Part shown: in pieces, positions 1 through 10,000 of the stretch | Layout of the letters: each line of letters opens with the position of its first letter | Numbering within the stretch: the first letter of the stretch is position 1 | Source: Pseudonocardia sp. HH130629-09 | GTDB taxonomy: Bacteria > Actinomycetota > Actinomycetes > Mycobacteriales > Pseudonocardiaceae | DNA: 64,000 nt | Direction: 5' to 3' | Assembly: GCF_001294645.1 (NCBI RefSeq) | Contig: NZ_CP011868.1 | Span: 3,658,001-3,722,000, forward strand | The notes under the pieces: model-generated | What the model was told of the DNA's origin: nothing | Seen by the model: only the letters and a program-made list of their open reading frames with translations | Database searches by the model: none | Translations under genes and position numbers: made by a program

Positions 1-354
1 CAGCAGGTAGACCCGCAGGCTCGGCTCGCCCTCCTCGGACACCAGCCGGTCCGCGGTCTCCAGGATCGCGCAGCCGCAGGAGTAGGCCGACCAGTCCGCG
101 ACGATCGCCGGCGCGAACGCGTCGACGGTCTGGGCCTGGGTGACCACGTCGAGCGTGCGCCCGGTGTAGCACTGGACGTCGACGTGGTTGAACGGCTCCA
201 GCCGGGCGCCCCACCGCGACCGGGTGCGGCGCACGCCCTTGGCGACCACCCGGATCTTGCCGTGCTGACGGGTCAGCATCGTGATGATCCGGTCCGCCTC
301 GCCCAGCTTCTGCACCCGGAGCACGATCCCGGTGTCGCGGTAGAGCTGGGCCAT
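1..354 (-). CDS. recO: DNA repair protein RecO, N-terminal part
   Basis: RecO helps load RecA onto SSB-coated single-stranded DNA in the RecFOR pathway. Only the first 118 residues are present because the window edge cuts the gene. The reading begins [20 protein letters not shown], followed by a basic OB-fold segment ([15 protein letters not shown]) typical of the family. The ATG at 354-352 is chosen because a TAGACT -10 hexamer lies exactly six bases upstream, which suggests a leaderless transcript. It lies just downstream of era, the usual actinobacterial order. Function is assigned from sequence and context and is quite sure. Confidence 0.93.
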   Translation of the reverse strand, partial: MAQLYRDTGIVLRVQKLGEADRIITMLTRQHGKIRVVAKGVRRTRSRWGARLEPFNHVDVQCYTGRTLDVVTQAQTVDAFAPAIVADWSAYSCGCAILETADRLVSEEGEPSLRVYLL

Positions 355-360
355 CCACCC

Positions 361-366
361 AGTCTA
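361..366 (-). promoter_or_regulatory. Candidate leaderless -10 box for recO
   Basis: On the minus strand TAGACT is followed by six bases and then the recO ATG. In actinobacteria a TANNNT box placed six to eight bases before a start codon usually puts the transcript start on the first base of the codon. It lies in the 20-bp gap after the era stop, so recO may be transcribed separately from era. Confidence 0.5.
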
Positions 367-374
367 GGTTCTCC

Positions 375-1277
375 TCAGAACCCCAGCTTGCGCAGCTGCT
401 TCGGGTCCCGCTGCCAGTCCTCGGCGATCTTCACGTGCAGGTCCAGGTGCACCCGGGTGCCCAGCAGCTTCTCGATCTGGCGACGGGCGTCGCTGCCGAC
501 CTGCTTGAGCCGGGCACCGCCCTTGCCGATCACGATTCCCTTCTGGCTGGACCGCTCGACGTAGATGATCGCGTAGATCTCCAGCAGGTCCTTCTTCTCG
601 ATCGTCTCCTCGACGACGACGGCGATCGAGTGCGGCAGCTCGTCGCGCACGCCCTCCAGTGCCGCCTCCCGCACGAGTTCGGCCACGAGCACGTCGGTCG
701 GCTCGTCGGTGAGGTCGCCGTCCGGGTAGAGCTGCGGGCCCTCCGGCAGCAGCCCGACCAGCAGGTCCGACAGCAGCGAGACCTGGAAGCCCGACCGCGC
801 CGAGGTCGGCACGACCTCGGCGAAGTCCATCAGCGCCGCCACCTCGGTGAGCCGCTCGGCGACCTGCTCGGGGCGGGCGGTGTCGGTCTTGGTGACGACG
901 GCGACCACCGGGGTGTGCGCGGCGATCCGGCTCAGCTCCTCGGCGATGAACCGGTCGCCCTTGCCGACCTTCTCGTTCGCGGGCACGCAGAACCCGACGA
1001 CGTCGACCTCGGACCACGTCTCGCGCACCAGGTCGTTGAGCCGCGACCCGAGCAGGGTCCGGGGGCGGTGCAGCCCAGGGGTGTCGACCAGGACGATCTG
1101 GGCGTCCGGTCGGTGCACGATCCCGCGGATCGCGTGCCGGGTGGTCTGCGGGCGCGAGGAGGTGATCGCGATCTTCTCCCCGACCAGCGCGTTGGTCAGG
1201 GTCGACTTGCCGGCGTTGGGCCTGCCGACGAAGCAGGCGAACCCGGACCGGAAGCCCTCGGGCTGTGCGCCGGTCAT
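375..1277 (-). CDS. era: GTPase Era
   Basis: Era is an essential GTPase that binds the 3' end of 16S rRNA and assists 30S assembly. The 300-residue protein has the P-loop GRPNAGKS at residues 18-25, the DTPG switch II motif at 65-68, a TKTD guanine-specificity motif near 130 (T replaces the usual N) and a C-terminal KH domain containing VIGKGG. Length is normal for the family. Its start overlaps the stop of lhgO by four bases (ATGA), so the two are translationally coupled, with recO downstream. Confidence 0.97.
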   Translation of the reverse strand: MTGAQPEGFRSGFACFVGRPNAGKSTLTNALVGEKIAITSSRPQTTRHAIRGIVHRPDAQIVLVDTPGLHRPRTLLGSRLNDLVRETWSEVDVVGFCVPANEKVGKGDRFIAEELSRIAAHTPVVAVVTKTDTARPEQVAERLTEVAALMDFAEVVPTSARSGFQVSLLSDLLVGLLPEGPQLYPDGDLTDEPTDVLVAELVREAALEGVRDELPHSIAVVVEETIEKKDLLEIYAIIYVERSSQKGIVIGKGGARLKQVGSDARRQIEKLLGTRVHLDLHVKIAEDWQRDPKQLRKLGF

Positions 1278-2506
1278 GCCGCACCGAGCCGGTCGAGGAT
1301 CTCGCGGCCGATCGGCAGCGCCGCCGTCGCCGCCGGGGACGGTGCGTTCAGCACGTGCAGGATCGAGCCGGGACGGCCCGCGCCGTCCGGACCGGCCTGG
1401 TCGAGGAACAGGAAGTCGTCGACCAGGGTGCCGTCGGCCTTCACGGCCTGGGCCCGCACCCCGGCGCCGGCCGGGTGCAGGTCGGAGGCGGTGACCTCGG
1501 GCAGCATCCGCTGGATCTGGCGGACCATCGCGCGCGTCGACAGCGAGCGGCGGACCTCGCCGATGCCGTAGCGCCAGTGCGTGCGCGCCACCGTCACCAT
1601 GCCCGGGTAGGTCAGCGTCCCCAGCAGTTCCTTCGGCTTGACCGTGCGCCAGTCGTAGCCCTCGCGGGCCAGCGCGAGCACGGCGTTCGGGCCGGCGTGG
1701 ACCGTGCCGTCGATCCCGCGGGTGGCGTGCACCCCGAGGAACGGGAACGCCGGGTCGGGCACCGGGTAGATCAGGCCGCGGACCAGCGAGGCGGCCCGCT
1801 CGGAGAAGCCGGAGTACTCGCCGCGGAACGGGATGATCCGCACACCGGGGTCGGCACCGGCGAGGCGGGCGAGCTCGTCGCAGCGCAGTCCGCCGCAGAC
1901 CACGGCGCGGGTGCCGAGCAGGTCACCGCGGGTGGTGCGCACGACGACGTCGGACGGGCGGCGGGCGAACCCGGTGACGGTGCGGCCGAGGTGGACCTCA
2001 CCGCCGTTCTTCTCCACCAGCTCGCCCAGCTTCTCCGCGACCAGCCGGTAGTCGGTGATGCCGGTCGAGGGCACCCAGAGCGCGGCGAGGCCGCGGACGT
2101 CGGGCTCGTAGGTGCGGATGCCGTGCTCGTCGAGGCGGTGGTTCTCCACGCCGTTGGCGTCGCCGCGGCGGGCCAGCTCGTCGAGCCGGGGCAGCTCCTC
2201 GGGCTCGGTCGCGACGACGAGCTTGCCGCACACCTGGTACGGCAGGTCGTGCTCGCGGCAGAACGCGATGGTCTCGGCGCAGCCGGCGACGGCCAGGCGG
2301 GCCTTGTAGCCGCCGGGCGCGTAGTAGAGCCCGGAGTGCACGACGTTGGAGTTGTTGCCGGTCTGGTGGTTCGCCAGGCGCTGCTCGCGCTCGACGACGG
2401 CGACGCTCAGCCCGTTGCGGGTGGCGGCGTACGCGGTGGCCAGGCCGACGATCCCGCCCCCGACGACGACGAGGTCGTAGCGCGGTGTCGCGGGCAGCCC
2501 GGTCAC
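1274..2506 (-). CDS. lhgO: L-2-hydroxyglutarate oxidase LhgO
   Basis: This FAD enzyme oxidises L-2-hydroxyglutarate to 2-oxoglutarate, clearing a by-product of central metabolism. The 410-residue protein opens with a Rossmann dinucleotide motif ([11 protein letters not shown], about residues 13-23) and carries the DAO-fold motif [13 protein letters not shown], which matches the LhgO/YgaF type. A GTG start at 2506 fits the conserved N-terminus. It is wedged between corC and era, not its usual neighbours, and is coupled to era by a four-base overlap. A related glycine/D-amino-acid oxidase function is the main alternative. Confidence 0.85.
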   Translation of the reverse strand: MTGLPATPRYDLVVVGGGIVGLATAYAATRNGLSVAVVEREQRLANHQTGNNSNVVHSGLYYAPGGYKARLAVAGCAETIAFCREHDLPYQVCGKLVVATEPEELPRLDELARRGDANGVENHRLDEHGIRTYEPDVRGLAALWVPSTGITDYRLVAEKLGELVEKNGGEVHLGRTVTGFARRPSDVVVRTTRGDLLGTRAVVCGGLRCDELARLAGADPGVRIIPFRGEYSGFSERAASLVRGLIYPVPDPAFPFLGVHATRGIDGTVHAGPNAVLALAREGYDWRTVKPKELLGTLTYPGMVTVARTHWRYGIGEVRRSLSTRAMVRQIQRMLPEVTASDLHPAGAGVRAQAVKADGTLVDDFLFLDQAGPDGAGRPGSILHVLNAPSPAATAALPIGREILDRLGAA

Positions 2507-2620
2507 CGGGCACGCTCCGCGGGGATGGTCGTGCGGGCAGCCATCAGGTCCTCCTCGCGTCCCGCCCGCGGCAGGACGGTCACGTCCGTCGGTCGTTCCC
2601 CGTGCCCGGGGACGGCCAGG

Positions 2621-2650
2621 TCAGTGCCGTTCAGTGCCGATCAGTGCCGG
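2621..2650. repeat. Three tandem 10-bp units at the corC stop
   Basis: TCAGTGCCG plus one variable base is repeated three times exactly end to end. On the minus strand each unit supplies a TGA; the corC frame ends at the first one. It is a simple slippage-type repeat that changes where the protein could end if copy number changed. Confidence 0.7.
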
Positions 2651-4065
2651 TCGGCGCCGGCGTGCTCGGTGGGGTCCCCCGCGACGTGGTCCGGCACGTC
2701 GGACTCCGAGGCGCCCTGGCGCGGCCCGTCGTGGCCGGTGTCCTCGGTCTCGGCCGGCTCCAGCGGGCTGACCAGCACCGAGGTGATGCGGACCCGACCG
2801 CGGGCGTCCTTGCCGCCCTCGCCCTGCAGTCGCAGCAGGCCGTCCAGCTCCGCGGTGGCCCCGGGCAGCGGCACCTTGCCGAGGCGCTGGGCGAGCAGCC
2901 CGCCGACGGTGTCGACGTCGGCGTTCTCCAGCGCCTCGTGCAGCTCGTCCTCGCGCGGGGTACCGCGGAACCGCCCGGCGAACAGCTCCTCGAGGTCCTC
3001 GACGGGCAGCCGGGCCGCGACCCGGAAGGCGCCGTCGGAGACCTCGGCGACCTCGGGCACCTCCTCGGAGTCGTACTCGTCGGTGATCTCGCCGACGATC
3101 TCCTCCAGGATGTCCTCGATCGTCACCACCCCGGCGGTGCCGCCGTACTCGTCGACGACGACGGCCATGTGGTTGCGGGTGCGCTGCATCTCGCGCATGA
3201 GGTCGTCGCTGCGCTTGGAGTCCGGCACGAAGGCCGCGGGGCGCAGGATGTCGAGCAGGGCGACCTCGCGCTCGCCGCGCCGGGCCTCCTCGCGGGCCCG
3301 CACCAGGTCCTTGAGGTAGGCGATGCCGATGACGTCGTCGATGCCCTCGCCGAGCACCGGGATGCGCGAGTAGCCGCTCTTGAGCGCCAGCCGCAGCACC
3401 TTCTCCACCGGGGTGTCGCGCTCGGTCCAGATCAGGTCCGGCCGCGGCACCATGATGTCGCGGACCGGGGTCTCCCCCAGCTCGAACACCGAGTGGATCA
3501 TCTTGCGCTCGCCCTCGTCGACGACGCCGCGGTTGCTGGCCATGTCGACGAGCTCGCGCAGCTCGACCTCGGTGGAGAACGGGCCGTCGCGGAAGCCGGG
3601 GCCCGGGGTGATCGCGTTGCCGAGCAGGATGAGCAGCTTCGCCAGCGGCGAGAGCACCACCCCGAGGGCGCGGATCGGGGCCGCGAGCAGCAGCCCGATC
3701 CGGTACGGGTGCTGGCGGCCCAGGGTGCGCGGGCCGACGCCGATCAGCACGTAGCTCGCCAGCACCATGATCACGCCGGTGAGCACCAGGCCGATCCAGG
3801 TGGCGGAGAACAGCGGTGCGAGCGCGACGGCCAGCAGGATGGTCGCGACCGTCTCGCAGGTGACCCGCAGCAGCATCAGCAGGTTGACGTGCCGCGGTCG
3901 GTCCGCGACGACGGCGGACAGTGCCCGCGCGCCGGCCCGGCCGGCCCGCACGACGGCGTCGACCCGGGCCCGCGAGATCGACATCAGAGCCGAGTCGGCG
4001 GCGGCGAACACCCCCGCGAGCAACACCAGCAGGGCCGTCGCGACGATCAGCCAGACGGTGGTCAC
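2641..4065 (-). CDS. CNNM/CorC-family transporter with CBS domains
   Basis: The 474-residue protein has the hemolysin-C/CNNM layout: an N-terminal DUF21 membrane domain with about three to four hydrophobic segments (first one near residues 5-25), a CBS pair from roughly 210 to 335 ([11 protein letters not shown] starts it) and a C-terminal CorC/HlyC transporter-associated domain. Members are linked to magnesium/cobalt efflux, but substrate cannot be read here. The last 35 residues are acidic and low in complexity. In the conserved order it sits between ybeY and era. It begins 37 bp after the ybeY end. Confidence 0.9.
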   Translation of the reverse strand: MTTVWLIVATALLVLLAGVFAAADSALMSISRARVDAVVRAGRAGARALSAVVADRPRHVNLLMLLRVTCETVATILLAVALAPLFSATWIGLVLTGVIMVLASYVLIGVGPRTLGRQHPYRIGLLLAAPIRALGVVLSPLAKLLILLGNAITPGPGFRDGPFSTEVELRELVDMASNRGVVDEGERKMIHSVFELGETPVRDIMVPRPDLIWTERDTPVEKVLRLALKSGYSRIPVLGEGIDDVIGIAYLKDLVRAREEARRGEREVALLDILRPAAFVPDSKRSDDLMREMQRTRNHMAVVVDEYGGTAGVVTIEDILEEIVGEITDEYDSEEVPEVAEVSDGAFRVAARLPVEDLEELFAGRFRGTPREDELHEALENADVDTVGGLLAQRLGKVPLPGATAELDGLLRLQGEGGKDARGRVRITSVLVSPLEPAETEDTGHDGPRQGASESDVPDHVAGDPTEHAGADRH

Positions 4066-4102
4066 TTCTGCTCCTCAGGAGAAAACGGTCGGGGGTGGCC
4101 GG

Positions 4103-4648
4103 TCACCGGCCGGGGTCGTCCTCGAACCCGGCGGCGCCGAGCAGCCGGTCGTCGCTGCGCTTCTGGGCGTCCCGGGCGCGCTCGCGGGCCCGGTCCTCCC
4201 GCCAGCGGACGAGCAGCCGGTTCTGCAGCGCGAACATCTCGCGCTCGTCCTCGGGCTCGAGGTGGTCGTAGCCGAGCAGGTGCAGGATGCCGTGCACGGT
4301 CAACAGGTGCAGCTCGTCGGCCAGGGTGTGCCCGGCCTTGCGCGCCTGGTCCCGGGCGAAGGCCGGGCACAGCACGACGTCACCGAGCAGGGCGGGGCCC
4401 ATGTCCGGTGCGTCGGGCCGCCGGGTGTCCTCGGCGAGGGCGTCCATCGGGAAGGCCATGACGTCGGTGGGGCCGGGCTCGTCCATCCAGCGGACGTGCA
4501 GCTCCTCCATCGCGTCCAGCCCCACGGCGGTGATCGCCAGCTCGGCGGACGGGCTCACCTTCATCGCGTCCAGCGCGTACCGGGCGACCGACACGATCTG
4601 CGCCTCGTCGACCGCGACCCCGGACTCGTTGACGACCTCGATGCTCAC
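4103..4648 (-). CDS. ybeY: Endoribonuclease YbeY (rRNA maturation)
   Basis: YbeY is a zinc-dependent endoribonuclease for 16S rRNA 3'-end maturation and ribosome quality control. The 181-residue protein carries the diagnostic zinc motif HGILHLLGYDH at residues 119-129. An unusual C-terminal tail of about 40 residues, rich in D/R, follows the catalytic domain. It lies downstream of phoH in the usual phoH-ybeY-corC order, which supports a shared operon. Confidence 0.96.
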   Translation of the reverse strand: MSIEVVNESGVAVDEAQIVSVARYALDAMKVSPSAELAITAVGLDAMEELHVRWMDEPGPTDVMAFPMDALAEDTRRPDAPDMGPALLGDVVLCPAFARDQARKAGHTLADELHLLTVHGILHLLGYDHLEPEDEREMFALQNRLLVRWREDRARERARDAQKRSDDRLLGAAGFEDDPGR

Positions 4649-4752
4649 GTCGCCGCTGCCCTGCCCCTGCTCGCCGATACGGATGTACGGGGCAGCCTAG
4701 ACGGCCGCACCGACGGTCCCGGGCGCCACCCGCCCCTGGCCACCGTCCCCGG

Positions 4753-5856
4753 TCACCGCCGCCGGTCGGGACGCCGCGCGGGGCCGTTGCGGGGTGCGCC
4801 GTTGCCGACGGCGGCCGCGCGGTGCTCGACGGCGTCGAACCGGGCGTAGGCGTCGACGATGTCGGACACCAGGCGGTGCCGGACCACGTCGGCGCTCTCG
4901 AGCCGGGAGAAGTGCACGTCGTCGACGCCGTCGAGGATGTCCTGCACGACCGCCAGCCCGGACCGGGCATTGCCCGGCAGGTCGACCTGGGTGATGTCAC
5001 CGGTCACCACGATCCGCGAGCCGAAGCCGAGCCGGGTGAGGAACATCTTCATCTGCTCGGGCGTGGTGTTCTGCGCCTCGTCGAGGATGATGAACGCGTC
5101 GTTGAGCGTCCTTCCCCGCATGTACGCCAGCGGCGCGACCTCGATCGTCCCGGCGGCCATCAGCTTCGGGATCGACTCCGGGTCGATCATGTCGTGCAGC
5201 GCGTCGTAGAGCGGGCGCAGGTACGGGTCGATCTTCTCGAACAGCGTGCCGGGCAGGTAGCCCAGCCGCTCCCCCGCCTCGACCGCGGGCCGGGTCAGGA
5301 TGATCCGGTTGACCTGCTTCGCCTGCAACGCCTGCACGGCCTTGGCCATCGCCAGGTAGGTCTTGCCGGTCCCGGCCGGGCCGATGCCGAAGACGATCGT
5401 GAACGCGTCGATGGCGTCGACATAGCGCTTCTGGTTCAGCGTCTTGGGCCGGATGGTCTTCCCGCGCCGGGACAGGATGTCCAGGCTCAGCACCTCGGCC
5501 GGGGACTCGCCCAGCCGCTCGTCGGCGGTGTTCTCCGCCGAGAGCATCTGCACCGTGCGGCGCACGGTGTCCGCGCCGACCAGCTGGCCGCGCTCGGCCA
5601 GGGTGATCAGCTCGGTGAAGACCCGCTCGGCGAAGGCGACGTCGCCGGGGTCCCCGGACAGGGTCAGCTCGTTGCCGCGGACGTGGACGTCGGCGGTCAG
5701 CTCCTCCTCGGCGGCGCGCAGGCTCTCGTCGCGCGAGCCGAGCAGGGCGAGGAGGGCGGTGTCCGGCACGGCCATCCTCGACCGGACGGTCCCGCCCGGT
5801 GCTGCGTCGGACCGCTCGTCGGTCCGAGGGGTGGGGCCGGGTTCGGTGCCGGTCAA
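4753..5856 (-). CDS. phoH: PhoH family ATPase
   Basis: PhoH-like proteins are P-loop ATPases tied to RNA metabolism and usually found next to ybeY. The protein holds the Walker A GPAGTGKT, the segment [14 protein letters not shown] and the Walker B LDEAQN. A TTG start at 5856 (367 aa) is preferred: it has GAGGCAGG upstream and gives an N-terminus as long as that of mycobacterial PhoH, and a TACGAT -10 box lies about 45 bp upstream. The ATG at 5775 (340 aa) is the alternative but its only GAGG abuts the start codon. The core is certain; the start is not. Confidence 0.92.
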   Translation of the reverse strand: MTGTEPGPTPRTDERSDAAPGGTVRSRMAVPDTALLALLGSRDESLRAAEEELTADVHVRGNELTLSGDPGDVAFAERVFTELITLAERGQLVGADTVRRTVQMLSAENTADERLGESPAEVLSLDILSRRGKTIRPKTLNQKRYVDAIDAFTIVFGIGPAGTGKTYLAMAKAVQALQAKQVNRIILTRPAVEAGERLGYLPGTLFEKIDPYLRPLYDALHDMIDPESIPKLMAAGTIEVAPLAYMRGRTLNDAFIILDEAQNTTPEQMKMFLTRLGFGSRIVVTGDITQVDLPGNARSGLAVVQDILDGVDDVHFSRLESADVVRHRLVSDIVDAYARFDAVEHRAAAVGNGAPRNGPARRPDRRR

Positions 5857-5901
5857 GAGTGTGTTCGCCTGCCTCGTACGTCGGATCGCCGGACTGGGCC
5901 G

Positions 5902-5907
5902 ATCGTA
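5902..5907 (-). promoter_or_regulatory. Candidate -10 box for phoH
   Basis: TACGAT on the minus strand lies about 45 bp before the TTG start of phoH. It is the only good TANNNT hexamer noticed in the gap between the hydrolase gene and phoH. Confidence 0.35.
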
Positions 5908-5948
5908 CCGGTCGGACCGCGGACGGCACCCGCGGATTCGGCAGCGGG

Positions 5949-6845
5949 TCAGGCGGGCGCGCTCAGGCGTTCCACCGCCGCCAGCGCCGCCGCCCAGCCC
6001 GGATGGCGCACGTCGATGAGCTGCAGGTGGTTCGCACCCTCGACCCGCACGATCTCCGAGCGGTCCCCGGCGGCCGTCGCGGCGGCGACGAAGTCCTCGC
6101 TCTGGGAGAGCGGGACGACCTCGTCGGCGGTGCCGTGCACGCACACCGACGGCACCCCGAGCGGAACGGCCTCCAGCGGGCTGGTCGCGCGGAACCGGGC
6201 CGGGTCGTCGGCCGGGGTCGCCGCGACGAGGTCGGCGACGGCGCCGTCGCCGAGCAGCATCCCGCCGGCCAGGTCGAGCACCCCGGCCAGCGAGACCACC
6301 CCGGCCGGGCGCACCGCGGGCGCGGCGCCCGGGTCACCGGGGGCGAGCTTCGCGCGCATCGCGAGCCAGCCCGCGAGGTGCCCGCCCGCCGAGTGCCCGA
6401 GCACGACGAGCCGGCGCAGGTCGAGCCGGGTGGAGCGCAGGGTGGCGAGGTGGTCGGCGGCCATCGCGACGTCGTCGAAGGTGGAGGGCCAGCCGCCGCC
6501 GGCGTTCACCGTGCGGTACTCGATGTTCCAGACCGCGAAGTTCGCCGCGACCAGCGCGTCGACCACCGGCCGCATGACCGTGAGGTCGGTACCGGCCCGC
6601 CAGAACCCGCCGTGCACGACGAGCACGGTGCCACGGGGCAGGTCCCGGGTGGCCGGGAAGGTCAGCTCGCCGAACTGCTGGGGCTGGCCGCCGTAGGCCA
6701 TCCGCTCGGTCCGCGGTACGGCCTCGTCACGCGGGGGTCGGCGCGGGGCCGCGGGGGCGTCGTTGCCGCAGGCGCCGAGCAGCGGGGAGGCGGCGAGGCC
6801 GGCCAGCAGCGCGCGACGTCCGATCCGGGGAGCATGGTCACTCAC
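5949..6845 (-). CDS. Exported lipoprotein alpha/beta hydrolase
   Basis: The 298-residue protein begins with a GTG at 6845 and shows a signal containing an RR pair (RIGRRALLAGLAASPLLGAC) that ends in a lipobox, LLGAC, so it should be a membrane-anchored lipoprotein, possibly Tat-exported. The mature part is a BD-FAE/Aes-like esterase fold: oxyanion motif HGGFW, nucleophile GHSAGG, a late Asp (GTADEVVP) and His (GANHLQL). Substrate is unknown. It lies between rsmE and phoH in the same direction. Confidence 0.85.
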   Translation of the reverse strand: MSDHAPRIGRRALLAGLAASPLLGACGNDAPAAPRRPPRDEAVPRTERMAYGGQPQQFGELTFPATRDLPRGTVLVVHGGFWRAGTDLTVMRPVVDALVAANFAVWNIEYRTVNAGGGWPSTFDDVAMAADHLATLRSTRLDLRRLVVLGHSAGGHLAGWLAMRAKLAPGDPGAAPAVRPAGVVSLAGVLDLAGGMLLGDGAVADLVAATPADDPARFRATSPLEAVPLGVPSVCVHGTADEVVPLSQSEDFVAAATAAGDRSEIVRVEGANHLQLIDVRHPGWAAALAAVERLSAPA

Positions 6846-6915
6846 GCGGCGGATGATGGCATCCGAACCCGGCCCACGACGACGGAATCGCCGGAAAGAG
6901 ACGGCCCCGGCGGGG

Positions 6916-7671
6916 TCAGCGGGCCCAGCGGCCGGTGCGCACGGCGAGCGCGCCGAGCGCGACGCAGGCCGCGGTGGAGGCCCGCAGCACCTCAGGCCCC
7001 ATCCGGACCGGGACTGCGCCGGCGTCGGCGAGGTGGTCGAGCTCGGCGTCGTCGACGCCGCCCTCCGGTCCGACGGCGAGCAGCACCTCCCCCGCGGGGG
7101 GCAGCGCGACCGAGGCGAGGTCGTCGCCCGCGGACTCGTGCAGCACCAGCGCGGTGTCGGCGGCACCGACCCGGGCGGCGAGCTGCGCGGTGGTCACCGG
7201 GTCGGCGACCCCGGGCTGCCACGGCCGCCGGGCCTGCTTGGCCGCCTCCCGCACGGTGGACCGCCAGCGTTCGAGGGCCTTCGCCCCGCGCGGGCCGTCG
7301 TCCCAGCGGGTGACGCAGCGCGCCGCCTTCCAGGGGACGAAACCGTCGGCACCGGCCTCGGTCGCGGTCTCCACGGCGAGCTCGCCGCGGTCGCCCTTGA
7401 CCAGCGCCTGCGCGACGACGACGCGGACCGCGGGTGGGGGCACCCGGGTCACCTCGTGCAGCCGCACGGTCAGCGCGTCCCGCCCGGCGACGTCGACGAC
7501 CTCGGCGCGGGCGAGCCCGCCCCGGCCGTCGGAGAGCACCAGCGCCTCGCCGGGGCGCAGCCGTCGCACGGTCGCGGCGTGCCGCCCCTCCGGGCCGTCG
7601 AGAACCGTGTCGGAGCCCGGGCCCGGGAGGGACGCGACGTCGTCGACCAGGAACAGCGGCGCCGTCGTCAC
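6916..7671 (-). CDS. rsmE: 16S rRNA (uracil-1498-N3)-methyltransferase RsmE
   Basis: RsmE makes m3U1498 in 16S rRNA using SAM and a SPOUT/trefoil-knot fold. Knot motifs VGPEGGVDDAEL and LRASTAA are near the C-terminus. A GTG at 7671 gives 251 residues and begins four bases after the dnaJ stop, in agreement with family length; a longer reading upstream would run into dnaJ and is rejected. It belongs to the hrcA-dnaJ2-rsmE cluster conserved in actinobacteria. Confidence 0.95.
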   Translation of the reverse strand: MTTAPLFLVDDVASLPGPGSDTVLDGPEGRHAATVRRLRPGEALVLSDGRGGLARAEVVDVAGRDALTVRLHEVTRVPPPAVRVVVAQALVKGDRGELAVETATEAGADGFVPWKAARCVTRWDDGPRGAKALERWRSTVREAAKQARRPWQPGVADPVTTAQLAARVGAADTALVLHESAGDDLASVALPPAGEVLLAVGPEGGVDDAELDHLADAGAVPVRMGPEVLRASTAACVALGALAVRTGRWAR

Positions 7672-7675
7672 CGGG

Positions 7676-8842
7676 TCAGCGTCCGGTCCAGCTGTCGCGC
7701 AGCTTGGAGAACAGGCCGTGACCGTTGCGCGAGCCACCGATCAGGTCCGGCTGTGCCTCGCCGCGCAGCTCGGCGAGCTTGCGCAGCAGGTCGGTCTGCT
7801 CCTTGTCCAGCCGGGTCGGCACCACCACTTCCACGTGCACGAGGAGGTCGCCGTGGCCGTCGATGCGCCCGGTGGAGCGCAGTCGGGGCATGCCCTTGCC
7901 GCGCAGCGTGCGGACCGTGCCGTGCTGGGTGCCCGGCTCGACGTCGATCTCGGCGATCGTGCCGTCGAGCAGCGGCAGCGGCAGCGTGGTGCCGAGCGCG
8001 GCCGCGGTCATCGGCAGCGGGAGCGTGCAGTGCAGGTCGGCGCCGTCGCGGGTGAACAGCTCGTGCGGCGCCTCCTCCACCTCGACGTAGAGGTCACCGG
8101 CGGGACCGCCACCGGAGCCGACCTCACCCTGCCCGGACAGGCGCACCCGCATGCCCTCGGCGACACCGGCCGGGATCTTGACCGAGACGGTGCGCCGGGA
8201 CCGGACCCGGCCGTCTCCCGCGCACTGGCGGCACGGGTCGGGGATGACCTCGCCGAACCCGCGGCAGGTCGGGCAGGGCCGTGCGGTGACGACCTGACCG
8301 AGGAACGAGCGCTGCACGCTCTGGATCTCGCCGGACCCGCCACAGGTGTCGCAGGCGGTGGGGTGGGTGCCCTCGGCGCAGCCCGAGCCCTGGCACCGGG
8401 TGCACAGGACCGCGGTGTCGACCGCGAGGTCGCGCTGCACACCGGCGGCGCACTCCTCCAGCGTCAGCTCCATCCGGATCAGCGCGTCGGCCCCGGGCTG
8501 GACCCGGCTGCGCGGGCCACGCCCGCGTCCACCGGCCGCGGTGCCGCCGAAGAACGCGTCCATGATGTCGCTGAAGCCGCCGAACCCGGCGAACGGGTCA
8601 CCGCCGCCGCCACCCCCGCCGCGTGCGTCGAGGGGGTCGCCACCGAGGTCGACGACCCGGCGCTTCTCCGGGTCGGTCAGCACCTCGTAGGCGGCGCTCA
8701 CCTCCCGGAACCGCTCCTGGGCGCCGGGATCGGGGTTGACGTCCGGGTGCAGCTCACGGGCGAGCTTGCGGTACGCCCGCTTGATCTCCGAGGCGTCGGC
8801 GCCGCGCTCGACGCCCAGGATCCCGTAGTAGTCGCGTGCCAC
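7676..8842 (-). CDS. dnaJ: Chaperone DnaJ (DnaJ2 type)
   Basis: DnaJ stimulates the DnaK ATPase and delivers unfolded clients. The 388-residue protein has a J domain with HPD at 32-34, a G/F-rich linker ([16 protein letters not shown], about 74-90), four CxxCxGxG-type zinc motifs ([32 protein letters not shown]) and the C-terminal beta domains. Its place directly after hrcA marks it as the actinobacterial DnaJ2 rather than the copy that sits with dnaK-grpE. Confidence 0.97.
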   Translation of the reverse strand: MARDYYGILGVERGADASEIKRAYRKLARELHPDVNPDPGAQERFREVSAAYEVLTDPEKRRVVDLGGDPLDARGGGGGGGDPFAGFGGFSDIMDAFFGGTAAGGRGRGPRSRVQPGADALIRMELTLEECAAGVQRDLAVDTAVLCTRCQGSGCAEGTHPTACDTCGGSGEIQSVQRSFLGQVVTARPCPTCRGFGEVIPDPCRQCAGDGRVRSRRTVSVKIPAGVAEGMRVRLSGQGEVGSGGGPAGDLYVEVEEAPHELFTRDGADLHCTLPLPMTAAALGTTLPLPLLDGTIAEIDVEPGTQHGTVRTLRGKGMPRLRSTGRIDGHGDLLVHVEVVVPTRLDKEQTDLLRKLAELRGEAQPDLIGGSRNGHGLFSKLRDSWTGR

Positions 8843-8888
8843 CTGGCTCTTTTCCTCTGAGAAGTACCTACAACGACGATGAAAGGGC

Positions 8889-9908
8889 CTACCGACCGGT
8901 CAGGATCTCACCCACGTACCGGGCGACCGCATGCACCGCCGAGATCGTGCCCGGGTAGTCCATCCGGGTGGGCCCGACGACGCCCATCCCGCCCAATGGG
9001 GTCCCCGAGCCGTACCCCACGGTGACCACGGACGCGGTGCGCAGGTCCTCGGCCTCGTTCTCCTCGCCGATCCGGACGGTGACCAGCCCGGACTCCTGCG
9101 ACGCCGCGAGCAGCCGCATGACCACGACCTGCTCCTCCAGCGCCTCCAGGACCTGGCGCAGCGAGCCGGGGAAGTCGGCGTGGCTGCGGGTCAGGTTCGC
9201 CGTGCCGCCCAGCACCATCCGCTCCTCGGGGTGCTCGACGAGGGTCTCGATGAGCACCGTCGCGAGGTGCAGCAGCGGGGTGCGCAGGTCCTCCGGCGCG
9301 GTGTCGGGCAGCTCGGCGACGGCCGCGGAGGCCTCGGCGAGCTTGCGACCGTTGAGGGCGTTGCCCAGCATCTCGCGCAGCCGGGCGACGTCGTCGTCGG
9401 CGAGCACGTCCCCCAGGTCCACGACGCGCTGGTCGACGCGCCCGGAGTCGGTGATCAGCACCAGCATCAGCCGGGCCGGGGTCAGCTGCACGACCTCCAG
9501 GTGGCGGACCGTGGATCGGGTCAGCGTCGGGTACTGGACGACGGCGACCTGCCGGGTCAGCTGCGCGAGCAGCCGCACCGAGCGGCGCAGCACGTCGTCC
9601 AGGTCGACCGCACCGTCCAGGAACGTCTGCACGGCCCGCTTCTCCGCCGACGACAGCGGCTTGAACTGCGAGATCCGGTCGACGAACTGACGGTAGCCCT
9701 TGTCGGTCGGGATCCGGCCGGCGCTGGTGTGCGGCTGGGCGATCAGCCCGTCCTCCTCGAGGACGGCCATGTCGTTGCGGACCGTCGCGCTCGACACCCC
9801 GAGGTTGTGCCGGTCGACGATGGCTTTGGAGCCCACGGGCTCCTGCGTCGACACGTAGTCGGCCACGATGGCCCGCAGTACGGCGAAGCGCCGTTCGTCG
9901 GCGTTCAT
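8889..9908 (-). CDS. hrcA: Heat-inducible transcription repressor HrcA
   Basis: HrcA represses chaperone genes by binding CIRCE operators and is stabilised by GroEL. The 339-residue protein has an N-terminal winged helix ([20 protein letters not shown]) and the conserved [12 protein letters not shown] segment, then the GAF-like and dimerisation domains. The ATG at 9908 has AGGTG eight bases upstream. No CIRCE element was seen before this gene, so its targets, probably groES/groEL, are elsewhere. Confidence 0.96.
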   Translation of the reverse strand: MNADERRFAVLRAIVADYVSTQEPVGSKAIVDRHNLGVSSATVRNDMAVLEEDGLIAQPHTSAGRIPTDKGYRQFVDRISQFKPLSSAEKRAVQTFLDGAVDLDDVLRRSVRLLAQLTRQVAVVQYPTLTRSTVRHLEVVQLTPARLMLVLITDSGRVDQRVVDLGDVLADDDVARLREMLGNALNGRKLAEASAAVAELPDTAPEDLRTPLLHLATVLIETLVEHPEERMVLGGTANLTRSHADFPGSLRQVLEALEEQVVVMRLLAASQESGLVTVRIGEENEAEDLRTASVVTVGYGSGTPLGGMGVVGPTRMDYPGTISAVHAVARYVGEILTGR

Positions 9909-9939
9909 CTCATCGCACCTCCCCCGGTGTGCCCCGTCC

Positions 9940-9945
9940 ATCCTA
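9940..9945 (-). promoter_or_regulatory. Candidate -10 box for hrcA
   Basis: TAGGAT on the minus strand lies about 32 bp before the hrcA ATG, leaving room for a short leader that contains the AGGTG ribosome binding site. The divergent gene starting at 10001 shares this gap. Confidence 0.4.
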
Positions 9946-10000
9946 AGCTCCGCCGCGGTCGCGCGGCCGGGGCACACGGCGTGGCACGGTGGGTGGGGTG

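Noticed and set aside
8843-8888. Separate promoter between hrcA and dnaJ
   Set aside because: The 46-bp gap has no convincing -10 box; the genes are best seen as one operon.
9909-10000. CIRCE operator before hrcA
   Set aside because: No TTAGCACTC-N9-GAGTGCTAA or close variant is present in the gap.
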